This document shows, one piece after another, positions 6,888-14,083 of a stretch of 35,308 nucleotides of DNA. Under the pieces are notes generated by a model. The model searched no databases and was not told where the DNA came from. It was given only the letters and a program-made list of their open reading frames with translations. A program made the position numbers and the translations under genes. This DNA is from an uncultured Oscillibacter sp. (GTDB lineage Bacteria; Bacillota; Clostridia; Oscillospirales; Oscillospiraceae): positions 1-35,308 of the forward strand of contig CAJTSM010000025.1 of assembly GCA_910578935.1 (NCBI GenBank). The letters are read 5' to 3'. Each line of letters opens with the position of its first letter. Positions within the stretch are counted from its first letter, which is position 1.

Positions 6888-8051
6888 TCACGCCGCTTTT
6901 CCCATCCCTTTCTCCGCCAGCAGGCACAGCGCCACCGTCAGCACCATATCCGCCAGCGTACAGCCCACGATCAGGTCCACACCCATCAGGGCGCGGTAGG
7001 CGGCGAACCCCACCGCCCAGATCGCCAGATTCCTGCCGTCGAAGTCCACGCCGCAGCGGTTCCGCTTCAGAAAGAAGAAGTCCGCGATCTGAATAGCGGC
7101 CATGGGCGCGAAAACGGAACCGATGAGATAGAGAAACCCGGTGATGTCGTCCATGGGAAACAGGATGGCCCCAGCAACCCCCACAGCGGTCACCGCCGCC
7201 GCCGTCCATTTCCCTTTCAGCTTCCCGCTGAGGGACTCGGCGGAAATTCCGGCGGACCAGGCGTCCAGGAATGTCGTGGTAACCGTGGAGAGAATCAGAA
7301 TCACCAGCGCCGCCATGCCCAGGCCCGCCTTGACCATGATAACCGCGATGTCGGACTCCCCGGTAAAAATCGCCGCGCCCATGCCGATCGTGTACATCCA
7401 GGTGGAAACCAGGCCGTACACCACCGTGCTGGCCAAGGCCGCCTGAACGGGTTTTTCCGCTTCCCGGGTGTAATCGCTGACCAGGGGCAGCCAGCTCAGG
7501 GGCATGGCCACCGCCAGCTCCACCGCCGCGCCGAAGCTCATGGCTTCGCCACGCCCGCCGCCAACGGACCCCCGGGAGAAAATCACCCAGCACAGCACCA
7601 TGGTCAAAAGGAACAGCGCCGCCATGGAAAGCTTGTTGATCCAGCCTAGGTTGGTGACGCCCACCAGAATCCAAACCAGAATCAGCCCGCCGATGACCAG
7701 ACACCAGACCCACCGCCCGGCGGAGAAAACGCCCTCCGCCGCCAGCGCCCCGTCGTAGATCATGATGGCGGTCCAGCCCGCCAATTGCAGCACGTTCAGC
7801 AAGGCGAAGAGGAGCCCGCCCTTTCGGCCAAAGCTCATTTTTACGGTTTCCATGGCGCTTTTCCCGCTTCGCCCGCCAATCAGGCCTGACAGGAAAAACA
7901 GGACGCAGCCAATCACATGCCCCGTCGCGATGGCGGCAAAGCCCTTGGCAAACCCCAGGGGGGCAAAGCTGGTCCCCGTGAGGATTTCCGCCAGGGAAAC
8001 CCCGGCCCCAAACCAGATCAGGCTGTTTTGAATGGTGGAAGTTTTTTTCAC
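6888..8051 (-). CDS. cytX: Putative hydroxymethylpyrimidine transporter CytX (NCS1 family)
   Basis: A polytopic inner-membrane carrier, 387 aa with about 12 hydrophobic segments. The N-terminus NSLIWFGAGVSLAEILTGTSFAPLG is the NCS1-type first helix seen in CytX proteins. CytX is predicted from thiamine regulons to import HMP, the pyrimidine half of thiamine. It starts at GTG with GGAGG 7 nt upstream, and the GTGA overlaps the thiD stop, so import and phosphorylation of HMP are coupled. It is the last gene of the thiE-thiD-cytX run and should be under the TPP riboswitch at 9926-10014 if transcription crosses the thiE-thiD gap. Confidence 0.85.
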   Translation of the reverse strand: MKKTSTIQNSLIWFGAGVSLAEILTGTSFAPLGFAKGFAAIATGHVIGCVLFFLSGLIGGRSGKSAMETVKMSFGRKGGLLFALLNVLQLAGWTAIMIYDGALAAEGVFSAGRWVWCLVIGGLILVWILVGVTNLGWINKLSMAALFLLTMVLCWVIFSRGSVGGGRGEAMSFGAAVELAVAMPLSWLPLVSDYTREAEKPVQAALASTVVYGLVSTWMYTIGMGAAIFTGESDIAVIMVKAGLGMAALVILILSTVTTTFLDAWSAGISAESLSGKLKGKWTAAAVTAVGVAGAILFPMDDITGFLYLIGSVFAPMAAIQIADFFFLKRNRCGVDFDGRNLAIWAVGFAAYRALMGVDLIVGCTLADMVLTVALCLLAEKGMGKAA

Positions 8052-8863
8052 AGTCCGTCCTCCCCCTCAATGAAGCCGCTGTGAAGATCAAACATGTGGT
8101 CCATGGGTCCGGAGCCGTGTCCCAGGTCCAGCATGGCGGAAAGCGCCCCGAAAATATACCGTTTGGCCCGCTCTATGGCGCTCTCCAGGTTATAACCCTT
8201 CGCCAGGTTGGAGGCGATGGCGCTGGAGAGGGTGCAGCCGGTACCGTGGGTGTTGGGGTTGTCCACCCGCTTGGAGCAGAGCCAGCGCTCCTCCCGTCCC
8301 GGCTGCCAGAGAAGGTCGTTGGCGTCGTTGACCTGGTGCCCGCCCTTGCAGAGAACGGCGCAGCCGTAAGCTTCCCCAATGGTCCGGGCGGCCCGGAGCA
8401 TATCCTCCGGGGTCCGGATCGTCTGCCCGGAGAGAATCTCCGCCTCGGGAATATTGGGCGTCAGCACCGCCGCCAGGGGCAGGAGGCGGCTTTTCAGAGC
8501 GTCCAGCGCATCTTCCGAAATAAGCCGGTCCCCGGAAGTCGCCACCATCACCGGGTCCACCACAATGTTTTTCGCCCGGTATTCCGTCAGCTTGTCCGCG
8601 ATGACCTCAATGAGGGGGACGCTGGCAACCATGCCGGTCTTCACCGCGTCTGGGAAAATGTCGGTGAAGACGCAGTCCAGCTGCTGGGCCAGGAAGTCCG
8701 GCGTGGACTCCCGGATACTTTTGACGCCGGTGGTGTTCTGGGCCACCAGGGCCGTGACGGCGGTGAGGGCGAATACCCCGTTGGCGGTCATGGTCTTGAT
8801 GTCGGCCTGAATCCCGGCGCCTCCGCTGGGATCGGTCCCAGCGATCGTCAATGCGGTTCTCAT
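8048..8863 (-). CDS. thiD: Hydroxymethylpyrimidine/phosphomethylpyrimidine kinase
   Basis: Phosphorylates HMP twice to HMP-PP, the pyrimidine substrate of ThiE. The 271-aa ribokinase-fold protein has ALTIAGTDPSGGAGIQADIKT at the N-terminus, VVDPVMVATSGDRL in the middle and the C-terminal ATP/anion-hole motif NTHGTGCTLSSAIASN. Two ATGs are possible (8869 and 8863). The ribosome site AAGGAG is 2 nt from the first and 8 nt from the second, so MRTALTIAG at 8863 is chosen. It overlaps cytX by 4 nt. A 355-bp gap with two palindromic structures separates it from thiE, and only a poor TATAAA-type promoter is seen there. Confidence 0.95.
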   Translation of the reverse strand: MRTALTIAGTDPSGGAGIQADIKTMTANGVFALTAVTALVAQNTTGVKSIRESTPDFLAQQLDCVFTDIFPDAVKTGMVASVPLIEVIADKLTEYRAKNIVVDPVMVATSGDRLISEDALDALKSRLLPLAAVLTPNIPEAEILSGQTIRTPEDMLRAARTIGEAYGCAVLCKGGHQVNDANDLLWQPGREERWLCSKRVDNPNTHGTGCTLSSAIASNLAKGYNLESAIERAKRYIFGALSAMLDLGHGSGPMDHMFDLHSGFIEGEDGL

Positions 8864-9002
8864 AGTCATTTCTCCTTTTCACATGTTTGCATTGATGTTT
8901 TATAAAGCGGCGGAAGGTGGTGCCCCCAATCTGCCGCTTGTCGGATATTCCCTTTGCCGCTCCGTTTCCCGCCCCTGGCGGAAATCCGCGCCGGACGGGG
9001 AA

Positions 9003-9049
9003 ATTCCCCCTCTCCGCCCAAAACAGATTTTGGGCGGAGAGGAGGGGAA
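9003..9049. other. Long palindrome in the thiE-thiD gap
   Basis: The perfect 14-bp arms CTCTCCGCCCAAAA (9010-9023) and their complement (9028-9041), loop CAGA, extend outwards through ATTCCCC/GGGGAAT with a small bulge. No T-run follows on the minus strand. It may be an RNA processing or stabilising hairpin between thiE and thiD, or a terminator acting poorly. The rest of 8884-9002 shows no gene. Confidence 0.5.
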
Positions 9050-9058
9050 TCCCGGCTG

Positions 9059-9219
9059 GAATCTGTTTTCAAGCCGCTAAAACGCTGTCCTGGGGCGTCT
9101 ATTCCCGCCAAGGACTGCGTTGGCTCGGCTTGAAATCCGTCTGGATTCCTGCGCCACCCCCCTTGCCTGGCAGAAAAATCCGGCCCAATCCGCCATTCCG
9201 CCCGTTTTAAAACAGACGC
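9059..9219 (+). repeat. Dispersed MITE-like repeat family B, copy ii (161 bp)
   Basis: The ends are imperfect inverted repeats: GAATCTGTTTTCAAGC at 9059 and the complement of GCGTCTGTTTTAAAAC at 9219. The interior shares long stretches with copies i, iii and iv, for example GGATTCCTGCGCCA and TTGCCTGGCAGAAAAATCCG. Its right end lies on the thiE stop codon: the TAG of thiE sits at the element boundary. It is noncoding and would be transcribed between thiE and thiD. Confidence 0.7.
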
Positions 9220-9857
9220 TAGAGTTGTTTGGCCAGGGCCAGCAGCTCCCGGGCAGCCGCCTCCGGGTCCTTCTGTCCGAAGATGCCGGAAACCACGGCT
9301 ACCCCCGCCAGGCCCAGTCCCTTCAGCTCCAAAAGGTTTTCCCGAACCACGCCGCCGATGGCCACCACGGGGATCTCCCCCGCCGCTGCCGTGACGGCCC
9401 GGATCGTCTCCTTGGAAATAGGTTTGGCATCCGTCTTGGTCCCCGTGGCAAAGGCCGCGCCGCAGCCCAGGTAATCCGCTCCCGCCGCTTTGGCCCGGAG
9501 AGCCTCCGCCGCCGAATGGGCGGAAACGCCCACGATCCTCTCCGGGCCCAGCAGGGCCCGGGCCCGTCCGGCCTCCAGGTCCGACTGTCCCACGTGGACT
9601 CCGCCGGCCCCGGACTCCAGGGCGATCTCCACGCTGTCGTTGATGATGCTGACAGCTCCCAGGCGGCGGCAGAGAAGGACAAAGCGCTTCGCCTCCTCCA
9701 AAAAAGCGGCGCGGTCCAAATGCTTTTCCCGGAGCTGAACCACCCTGGCCCCGCCCCGGACGGCGGCCTCAACCTGGCGGAACAGGGCCTCCTCATCCCC
9801 CGCCCAGGCCCGGTCGGTAACCGCATAAAGCCGCAGGGCTTCTCGGTCAATGCTCAT
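9219..9857 (-). CDS. thiE: Thiamine-phosphate synthase
   Basis: Condenses HMP-PP with hydroxyethylthiazole phosphate to thiamine monophosphate. The 212-aa TIM-barrel protein shows LYAVTDR at the first strand, VVQLREKHLD (diphosphate/Mg site), IINDSVEIAL, GVHVGQSDL, and the phosphate-binding VVAIGGV and VAVVSGIF loops. Length is typical. GAGGAGG lies 7 nt before the ATG. It is the first gene after a TPP riboswitch plus terminator on the minus strand. Its stop codon coincides with the end of repeat B copy ii, so the last residues could have been shaped by that insertion. Confidence 0.95.
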   Translation of the reverse strand: MSIDREALRLYAVTDRAWAGDEEALFRQVEAAVRGGARVVQLREKHLDRAAFLEEAKRFVLLCRRLGAVSIINDSVEIALESGAGGVHVGQSDLEAGRARALLGPERIVGVSAHSAAEALRAKAAGADYLGCGAAFATGTKTDAKPISKETIRAVTAAAGEIPVVAIGGVVRENLLELKGLGLAGVAVVSGIFGQKDPEAAARELLALAKQL

Positions 9858-9877
9858 AAAGGTTCCTCCTCAAACGC

Positions 9878-9914
9878 AAAAATCCGCGGACAGACCAACT
9901 TGGTATGTCCGCGG
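9878..9914 (-). terminator. Riboswitch-controlled terminator before thiE
   Basis: On the minus strand CCGCGGACA (9914-9906) pairs with TGTCCGCGG (9892-9884), followed by A and five T (9882-9878). It lies between the TPP aptamer and the thiE ribosome site, as expected for transcriptional attenuation. Confidence 0.85.
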
Positions 9915-9925
9915 CAAGCCGCACA

Positions 9926-10014
9926 CTATCTCCCTACGTTGGCATGATCCAAATCAGGTTCCGGGTCGGGGCTTTCACAGCCCCCTCTCAGCCCGCGCCA
10001 GCGGACTCCCCTTT
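9926..10014 (-). ncRNA. TPP riboswitch (THI element) controlling thiE-thiD-cytX
   Basis: The minus strand shows the conserved THI-box order: GGGGAGTCC, GGGCTGAGAGGGG, an ACCC arm, AACCTGATTTGGATCATGCC, then AACGTAGGGAGA. The CTGAGA and CCTGA...GGATCATGCC cores match the pyrimidine and pyrophosphate sensor helices. With the terminator at 9878-9914 it should switch transcription off when thiamine pyrophosphate is high. Confidence 0.95.
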
Positions 10015-10026
10015 TGTTGTTTTTCT

Positions 10027-10055
10027 ATCATACGCCTTTTCTCCCGGCTTGACAA
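10027..10055 (-). promoter_or_regulatory. Sigma-A promoter for thiE-thiD-cytX
   Basis: Minus strand TTGTCA (10055-10050), 17-bp spacer, TATGAT (10032-10027), about 14 bp before the aptamer. Its -35 lies inside the palindrome GGCTTGACAAGCC. Confidence 0.8.
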
Positions 10056-10060
10056 GCCCC

Positions 10061-10089
10061 TTGACAAAATTTTTCCCCGGTGGTATGCT
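10061..10089 (+). promoter_or_regulatory. Sigma-A promoter for thiW-thiM
   Basis: TTGACA (10061-10066), 17-bp spacer, TATGCT (10084-10089). Its -35 is 5 bp from that of the opposing thiE promoter, so the two are back to back. Confidence 0.85.
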
Positions 10090-10096
10090 GAGTCCG

Positions 10097-10182
10097 AAAA
10101 GCAGGGGAGCCGGAAGGCTGAGAGGGGACTCAGGTCCCGACCCTTACACCTGACGCGGATCATGCCGCCGTAGGGAGTCTGT
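10097..10182 (+). ncRNA. TPP riboswitch (THI element) controlling thiW-thiM
   Basis: Plus strand order: AGCAGGGGAGCC, GGCTGAGAGGGG, CCCTTACACCTGACGCGGATC, ATGCCGCCGTAGGGAGT. These are the consensus THI-box blocks, including CTGAGAGG and ACCTGA-N-GGATCATGCC. AGCAG can pair with CTGTT to close P1. A terminator follows at 10200-10234. Confidence 0.95.
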
Positions 10183-10199
10183 TCATTGGGACTTTTAAC

Positions 10200-10234
10200 G
10201 GCGGCCCGCGTTTCGGCGGTCCGCCTTGTTTTTT
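10200..10234 (+). terminator. Riboswitch-controlled terminator before thiW
   Basis: GGCGG-C-CCGC pairs with GCGG-T-CCGCC around loop GTTTCG (10200-10225), one mismatch, followed by TTGTTTTTT (10226-10234). It is placed correctly to be the expression platform of the plus-strand TPP aptamer. Confidence 0.8.
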
Positions 10235-10258
10235 CAAATCCTTTGTGAAGGAGGTGCG

Positions 10259-10493
10259 CGCACAGAGACATACACCGGCGTCCCGGCTCTGAGGGCCGGG
10301 AGCGGACGGAGGGGGAGCGCCCTGCGTCCGGGCCGGACAACACGCGGGTCCCGCCCGGCGGGTCCCGGCAGCGATGGGAAGCCGTGTTCCGGCGTGAGAG
10401 GAGGCCAGGGAGCCTCGACCGATGTTTCCAGGGCGGATCACCGCCCGGCCTTGCCATGCAGGGGGAAAACGCTGCCGCGTGTTTCTCTTTGCG
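10259..10493 (+). other. Unassigned 235-nt structured element between the riboswitch and thiW
   Basis: The ends form an imperfect closing stem: CGCACAGAGACATACAC (from 10259) against GTGTTTCTCTTTGCG (to 10493). Inside are at least six consecutive hairpins, including CCCGGC/GCCGGG, GGACG...CGTCC, GGGTCCCGCC/GGCGGGTCCC, GAGGC/GCCTC and GGGCGG/CCGCCC. It is flanked by near-identical 13-mers CTTTGTGAAGGAG (10241-10253) and CTTTGTAAAGGAG (10500-10512), the second being the thiW ribosome site. There is no convincing ORF. It could be a structured leader RNA or a palindromic element that duplicated its target. Confidence 0.55.
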
Positions 10494-10521
10494 GTCCGAC
10501 TTTGTAAAGGAGACTTGATTG

Positions 10522-11043
10522 ATGAATCACCGTTCTGTTAAAAAGCTGGCCATCTCCGGGGTTTTCTGCGCCCTGGCGGTGGCAGGCAGCATGTTCTTCA
10601 CCTTTCCGGTGCTGGGCAGCAAATGCGCCCCGGTCCAGCACATGGTCAACATCCTCTGTGCCGTCTTCCTGGGCCCCTGGTACGGTCTGGGCACGGCCTT
10701 CGCGGCCAGCCTGCTGCGAAACCTCTTTGGCTGGGGCAGCCTTCTGGCCTTCCCCGGCAGCATGTGCGGCGCACTGCTCTGCGGCCTGATCTGGCGAAAA
10801 ACCGAAAACCTCCCTGCCACGCTCATCGCTGAGGTCCTGGGCACTGGCGTCGTGGGCGGGCTGGCCGCCTATCCTCTCGCCGTCGCCTTCATGGGCCAAA
10901 GCGCCGCCGGCATTGCTTTCACCGCCTATGTTGTCCCTTTCCTGATCTCCACCGTGGCCGGCTCCATTCTGGCGGGGGCCCTGGTCTTCGCCCTGCAAAA
11001 GAGCGGCGTGCTGAAATCCATGCGCGCCTCTCTCCAACCCTGA
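10522..11043 (+). CDS. thiW: ThiW, substrate-binding (S) component of an ECF transporter for thiazole
   Basis: A 173-aa membrane protein with about five or six hydrophobic helices (KLAISGVFCALAVAGSMFF, MVNILCAVFLGPWYGLG, FAASLLRNLFGWGS, AEVLGTGVVGGLAAYPLA). The PGSMCGALLCGLIWR and NLFGWGSLLAFPGS segments are typical of ThiW. The family is predicted to capture hydroxyethylthiazole and to use the shared EcfA/EcfT module, which is not in this window. The ATG at 10522 has AAAGGAG 9 nt upstream; a TTG one codon earlier is less well placed. It is followed by thiM, the kinase for the imported thiazole, with a 161-bp palindromic element between. Confidence 0.9.
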   Translation: MNHRSVKKLAISGVFCALAVAGSMFFTFPVLGSKCAPVQHMVNILCAVFLGPWYGLGTAFAASLLRNLFGWGSLLAFPGSMCGALLCGLIWRKTENLPATLIAEVLGTGVVGGLAAYPLAVAFMGQSAAGIAFTAYVVPFLISTVAGSILAGALVFALQKSGVLKSMRASLQP

Positions 11044-11068
11044 TCTGGAACGCCGGATACTCGACTAA

Positions 11069-11229
11069 GAGCCTATCCCGAAATAAAAAGTGCGCAGGCC
11101 GCGCCGTCCGGTTTCCTGCCGGACAAAGGCGTTCTTTCGCGGCCGGGCCGCCGCCCGGAAGGCAACCCCAACGGTGTGCGGCGGAGAGGACGCAGGCAGG
11201 ATGCGCGCGGATTATTTGGGAATAGGCCC
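11069..11229. mobile_element. MITE-like palindromic element, family A-like copy 3 (161 bp)
   Basis: The imperfect inverted ends are GAGCCTATCCCGAAATAA (11069-11086) and the complement of GGGCCTATTCCCAAATAA (11212-11229). A TAA precedes it; AAA follows. The middle shares GCCGGACAA...GTTC...CGCGGCC with copy 1 read on the opposite strand. It fills the gap between thiW and thiM and ends 15 bp before the thiM start, so it is part of the thiM leader. Confidence 0.65.
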
Positions 11230-11244
11230 AAAATGGGAGGTCCC

Positions 11245-12054
11245 ATGAAAACGCCCGACTTTTCCCTTCTGGAATCCATCCGCCTCCGCCGCCCCCTGGT
11301 TCACTGCATCTCCAATATTGTCTCCGCCAACGACTGCGCCAATCTGGCCCTGGCCCTGGGAGCCAGTCCCGTTATGGCCTGCGCGCCCCAGGAGATGGCC
11401 TTCTTTTCCGCCGCCTCCGCCGTGGTGCTGAATACCGGTACGCCGGGGGAGGAAACCTTTCGCGCCTGCCTTCTCCGGGGGCGGGAGGCCGCCCGGCTGG
11501 GCCGGCCCGTCATTCTGGACCCCGTCGGCGTGGGGGCCAGCCCCTGGCGGCTGGAGCGGACAGAGGCGCTGCTGGACGCCTTCACCCCCTCCCTCCTCCG
11601 GGTAAACCTGGGGGAGGCCCAGGCCCTGCTCCATCTGGAGAGCGGGGAGCGGGGCGTGGACGGCCCCAACTCCGATTTCGCCCAGCGGGCGGAGCTGGCC
11701 CGCCGCCTGGCCGGGGAACGGGGGACCGCCGTCCTTCTCTCAGGCCGGTCGGATGTGGTCTTCAGCGGCGGCGCCCTCTGGAACATCTCCGGCGGAAGCC
11801 CCCTTGCCGTCCGCGTTACCGGCACGGGCTGCATGCTGTCCGTACTCTGCGGCATTTTCGCCGCGGTGGAGCCGGACCTCTCCACCGCCGCCGTTACCGC
11901 CGCCGCCTTTTGGAAGGCCTGCGCCCATAGGGCGGAGGTCTTATCCGGGGGCCGGGGCCCCGGCAGTTTCCATACCGCCCTGCTGGACGCCGCCGGAACA
12001 CTGACGGCGGCAGACTGCGCCGGAGCAGCTCGCGCGGAACTCCTGCTCGCATAG
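11245..12054 (+). CDS. thiM: Hydroxyethylthiazole kinase
   Basis: Phosphorylates salvaged 4-methyl-5-hydroxyethylthiazole for use by ThiE. The 269-aa ribokinase-like protein has the ThiM opening PLVHCISNIVSANDCANLAL, then ASPVMACAPQEM, NTGTP, LDPVGVGAS and the catalytic-loop VTGTGCMLSVLCG with its conserved Cys. The frame is open further upstream but that part is the palindromic element; the ATG at 11245 has GGGAGG just before it, at rather short spacing (4 nt). It is the second gene of the thiW arm and ends in a strong terminator. Confidence 0.95.
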   Translation: MKTPDFSLLESIRLRRPLVHCISNIVSANDCANLALALGASPVMACAPQEMAFFSAASAVVLNTGTPGEETFRACLLRGREAARLGRPVILDPVGVGASPWRLERTEALLDAFTPSLLRVNLGEAQALLHLESGERGVDGPNSDFAQRAELARRLAGERGTAVLLSGRSDVVFSGGALWNISGGSPLAVRVTGTGCMLSVLCGIFAAVEPDLSTAAVTAAAFWKACAHRAEVLSGGRGPGSFHTALLDAAGTLTAADCAGAARAELLLA

Positions 12055-12063
12055 CTCTCGTCT

Positions 12064-12102
12064 CCCCAGCCGCCGGGATCCGGCGGCTGGGGAGGTTTTT
12101 TT
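12064..12102 (+). terminator. Rho-independent terminator after thiM
   Basis: Arms CCCCAGCCGCCGG (12064-12076) and CCGGCGGCTGGGG (12080-12092), then AGG and eight T. Confidence 0.9.
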
Positions 12103-12122
12103 CTCTCCGGGCCGACATTTTC

Positions 12123-12151
12123 TGGACAGGCGGAAAATAGGATGCTATAAT
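12123..12151 (+). promoter_or_regulatory. Sigma-A promoter for the ZIP transporter
   Basis: TGGACA (12123-12128), 17-bp spacer, perfect TATAAT (12146-12151) with an extended -10 TG. It lies 47 bp before the start codon. Confidence 0.85.
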
Positions 12152-12197
12152 AAACTGGTTAGGGTATCGCTTGCAAAAAGGAGGACATAACACTTAC

Positions 12198-12929
12198 ATG
12201 ACAGGTATCACAATGGGTCTATGGACCACCCTGCTGGTCACAGCCTTCGCGGGCATCGGCGGCACCGGCCTGGGGGGCGCGCTGGCTACGCTGTTCCGCC
12301 GGGATTCCGGCCGGGAGGCCAGCCTGCTTTTAAGCTTCGCCGCGGGAGTGATGGTGTCGGTATCCTGCTTCGGCCTGCTGACCGAAGCCGCGGCGCCGGG
12401 GGCTATGGAGCTGGTGGCCCTGGGCGTTTTCCTGGGCTGCGGCGTTACGGCGGGGCTGAACGCCCTTTTGGACCGCGGCCGTCCCACCGGCGGGCTGGTG
12501 CTGGCGGGGCTGGTCATGGCCGCCGCCATCGCCCTGCACAATGTGCCTGAAGGCATGGTGATCGGCGCGTCTTTCATCGGCGGCACGGTCCGCCAGGGCT
12601 GGACCATGGCGGCGGTCATCGGCCTCCACAACATCCCGGAGGGCATGGCCATCTCCGCCCCCCTGGTGGCGGGGGGCGAGCGCCGCTGGCGGGCGGCGGG
12701 TCTGGCGGCCCTCTCCGGAGCCCCCACGGTGCTGGGCGCGGCCCTGGGCTACTGCCTGGGCACTCTGGGCCCCACGGCCCTGACCCTCACGCTGAGCTTT
12801 GCCGCCGGAGCCATGCTTTACGTGGTTTTCGGCGAGCTGCTCCCCGAGGCGGCGGGCCTTTGGAAGAGCAAGCTTCCCGCCCTGGCGGCGGTGCTGGGCA
12901 TCCTGGTGGGAATGCTGATTGACGGGTAA
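12198..12929 (+). CDS. ZIP-family divalent metal transporter
   Basis: Imports zinc or a related divalent metal across the membrane. The 243-aa protein has about eight hydrophobic segments and the two ZIP metal-site motifs, ALHNVPEGM and GLHNIPEGM, on adjacent helices, with a C-terminal FGELLPEA. This places it in the ZupT-like group. The ATG at 12198 is preceded by AAAGGAGG at a long 13-nt spacing; an in-frame TTG upstream at 12171 has no ribosome site. It has its own strong promoter and a terminator shared with the convergent DUF3810 gene. No metal-responsive operator was recognised. Confidence 0.9.
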   Translation: MTGITMGLWTTLLVTAFAGIGGTGLGGALATLFRRDSGREASLLLSFAAGVMVSVSCFGLLTEAAAPGAMELVALGVFLGCGVTAGLNALLDRGRPTGGLVLAGLVMAAAIALHNVPEGMVIGASFIGGTVRQGWTMAAVIGLHNIPEGMAISAPLVAGGERRWRAAGLAALSGAPTVLGAALGYCLGTLGPTALTLTLSFAAGAMLYVVFGELLPEAAGLWKSKLPALAAVLGILVGMLIDG

Positions 12930-12932
12930 CGC

Positions 12933-12967
12933 AAGAGGCGGCATGGCGCAAAGCCATGCCGCCTCTT
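12933..12967. terminator. Bidirectional terminator between convergent genes
   Basis: Perfect 15-bp arms AAGAGGCGGCATGGC (12933-12947) and GCCATGCCGCCTCTT (12953-12967), loop GCAAA. Followed by TTTC on plus; on minus the stem begins 1 nt after the DUF3810 stop codon. Confidence 0.8.
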
Positions 12968-12968
12968 T

Positions 12969-14081
12969 TCACGCCCGGCGGTCCCCCGCCAAACCTCCGT
13001 AATAAACCACCAGCAAATCCACCACGGTTCCATAGGACTGGATGCCCCGCTCGTCGCCATAGCTTTTCAAAATGCCGTCATAAACCTTGTTGCTGGCTTT
13101 CTGGACCGCCGTGTCCCGGAACTGAGCCCAGTAGGCGTTGTTGTACGCCAGGTCCAGCCGGACCTCTTCCGGCAGGGTTTCCCGAATGGCCCAATAGGCG
13201 TCCGGGTCCTGGGAATACAGCGCGTTTCCCAGATAGACATACCCGATCAGCCAGCCGGAATATCGATAGGCCGGGTCGGAGCAGGTGGTGGAAGCCAGCA
13301 CCGCCAAAAAGTTGCACTCCTGCTCTGAGGCAAAGCCCCTCTGGTGGGCCAGCTCATGGGCGATGGTGGAGGGCAGCATACAGGCAGGGCTGTCCACGTT
13401 GACGTTGGACTCCCCGGTGAAGGAGCTGTAAAACCCCGTAAAATCCAGGGCGCTCATCAGCCGGGAAAAGGCCATGGGCTTCACCCCGGGGTCGTCGAAG
13501 GCCAGGAAGGGGAAATACTCCGTAATTCCATCGTAAGCCCGGACGCTGTTTTCCAGAATTTCCGCCCGGGGAACGGCAAAGAGGCCGTGCCCGTCCCGCT
13601 CCACGCTCCCCGATGCCTCAGCGGTCTTTTCGGCAAAGTAGGCCGTCACATTCCGGAGGTCCTCCAGAATCACAGGCTGGGCGTAAATGCCGGACCGGTC
13701 CTGGAAACTGTCCGTCCAGTAATTCACGCCCCACAGCAGGCAGAACCCCGCCCAGACGGACAGCAAAATGCACGCCGCCCCCAGGGCCACGCCGCAGGCC
13801 CGGCTCCGCCGCCGTCCCTTGGCCCGAACCACAGCGATGACGCTCCAGGCAAGATACCCGATTCCAAAGAGAACCGCCAGCACCTCTACCAGCTCCATGA
13901 CGGAAAAGGGGACCAGATAGCTCAGCCGCCCCAGATTCCGCCGGAGGGGTCCGGTGAAGCCGTCCGCTATCGCGTTCATCAGCCCGCGCTGTCCCCGGAG
14001 GGAGAAGAAGGCCAGCAGCAAAACGCAGTCTGCCAGCAGCCAGATATAGAGTTTTTTATGCCTTTGGAAACATGCTTTCAT
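12969..14081 (-). CDS. DUF3810 membrane protein with HExxH motif (putative metalloprotease)
   Basis: A 370-aa protein with three N-terminal hydrophobic segments (about 10-28, 58-83 and 97-118) and a large C-terminal domain containing STIAHELAHQRGFASEQECN, an HExxH zinc signature with a downstream Glu. This is the DUF3810 arrangement; no substrate is known. A GTG at 14087 opens the frame but overlaps the ribosome site; the ATG at 14081 has GGAG 5 nt upstream and follows the oppF-like stop by 2 nt. It is therefore the last gene of the ABC operon, and may process a secreted or membrane protein linked to peptide uptake. Confidence 0.8.
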   Translation of the reverse strand: MKACFQRHKKLYIWLLADCVLLLAFFSLRGQRGLMNAIADGFTGPLRRNLGRLSYLVPFSVMELVEVLAVLFGIGYLAWSVIAVVRAKGRRRSRACGVALGAACILLSVWAGFCLLWGVNYWTDSFQDRSGIYAQPVILEDLRNVTAYFAEKTAEASGSVERDGHGLFAVPRAEILENSVRAYDGITEYFPFLAFDDPGVKPMAFSRLMSALDFTGFYSSFTGESNVNVDSPACMLPSTIAHELAHQRGFASEQECNFLAVLASTTCSDPAYRYSGWLIGYVYLGNALYSQDPDAYWAIRETLPEEVRLDLAYNNAYWAQFRDTAVQKASNKVYDGILKSYGDERGIQSYGTVVDLLVVYYGGLAGDRRA

Positions 14082-14083
14082 GG

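Noticed and set aside
10400..10450. T-box riboswitch before thiW
   Set aside because: Only AGGGCGG...ACCGCC resembles the T-box; the tRNA-pairing UGGN is not present, no specifier loop was found, and no terminator follows. Kept as an unassigned structured element.
10226..10507. 93-aa open frame across the structured leader of thiW
   Set aside because: Starts in the terminator T-run, has no ribosome site and reads Arg/Gly/Pro noise.
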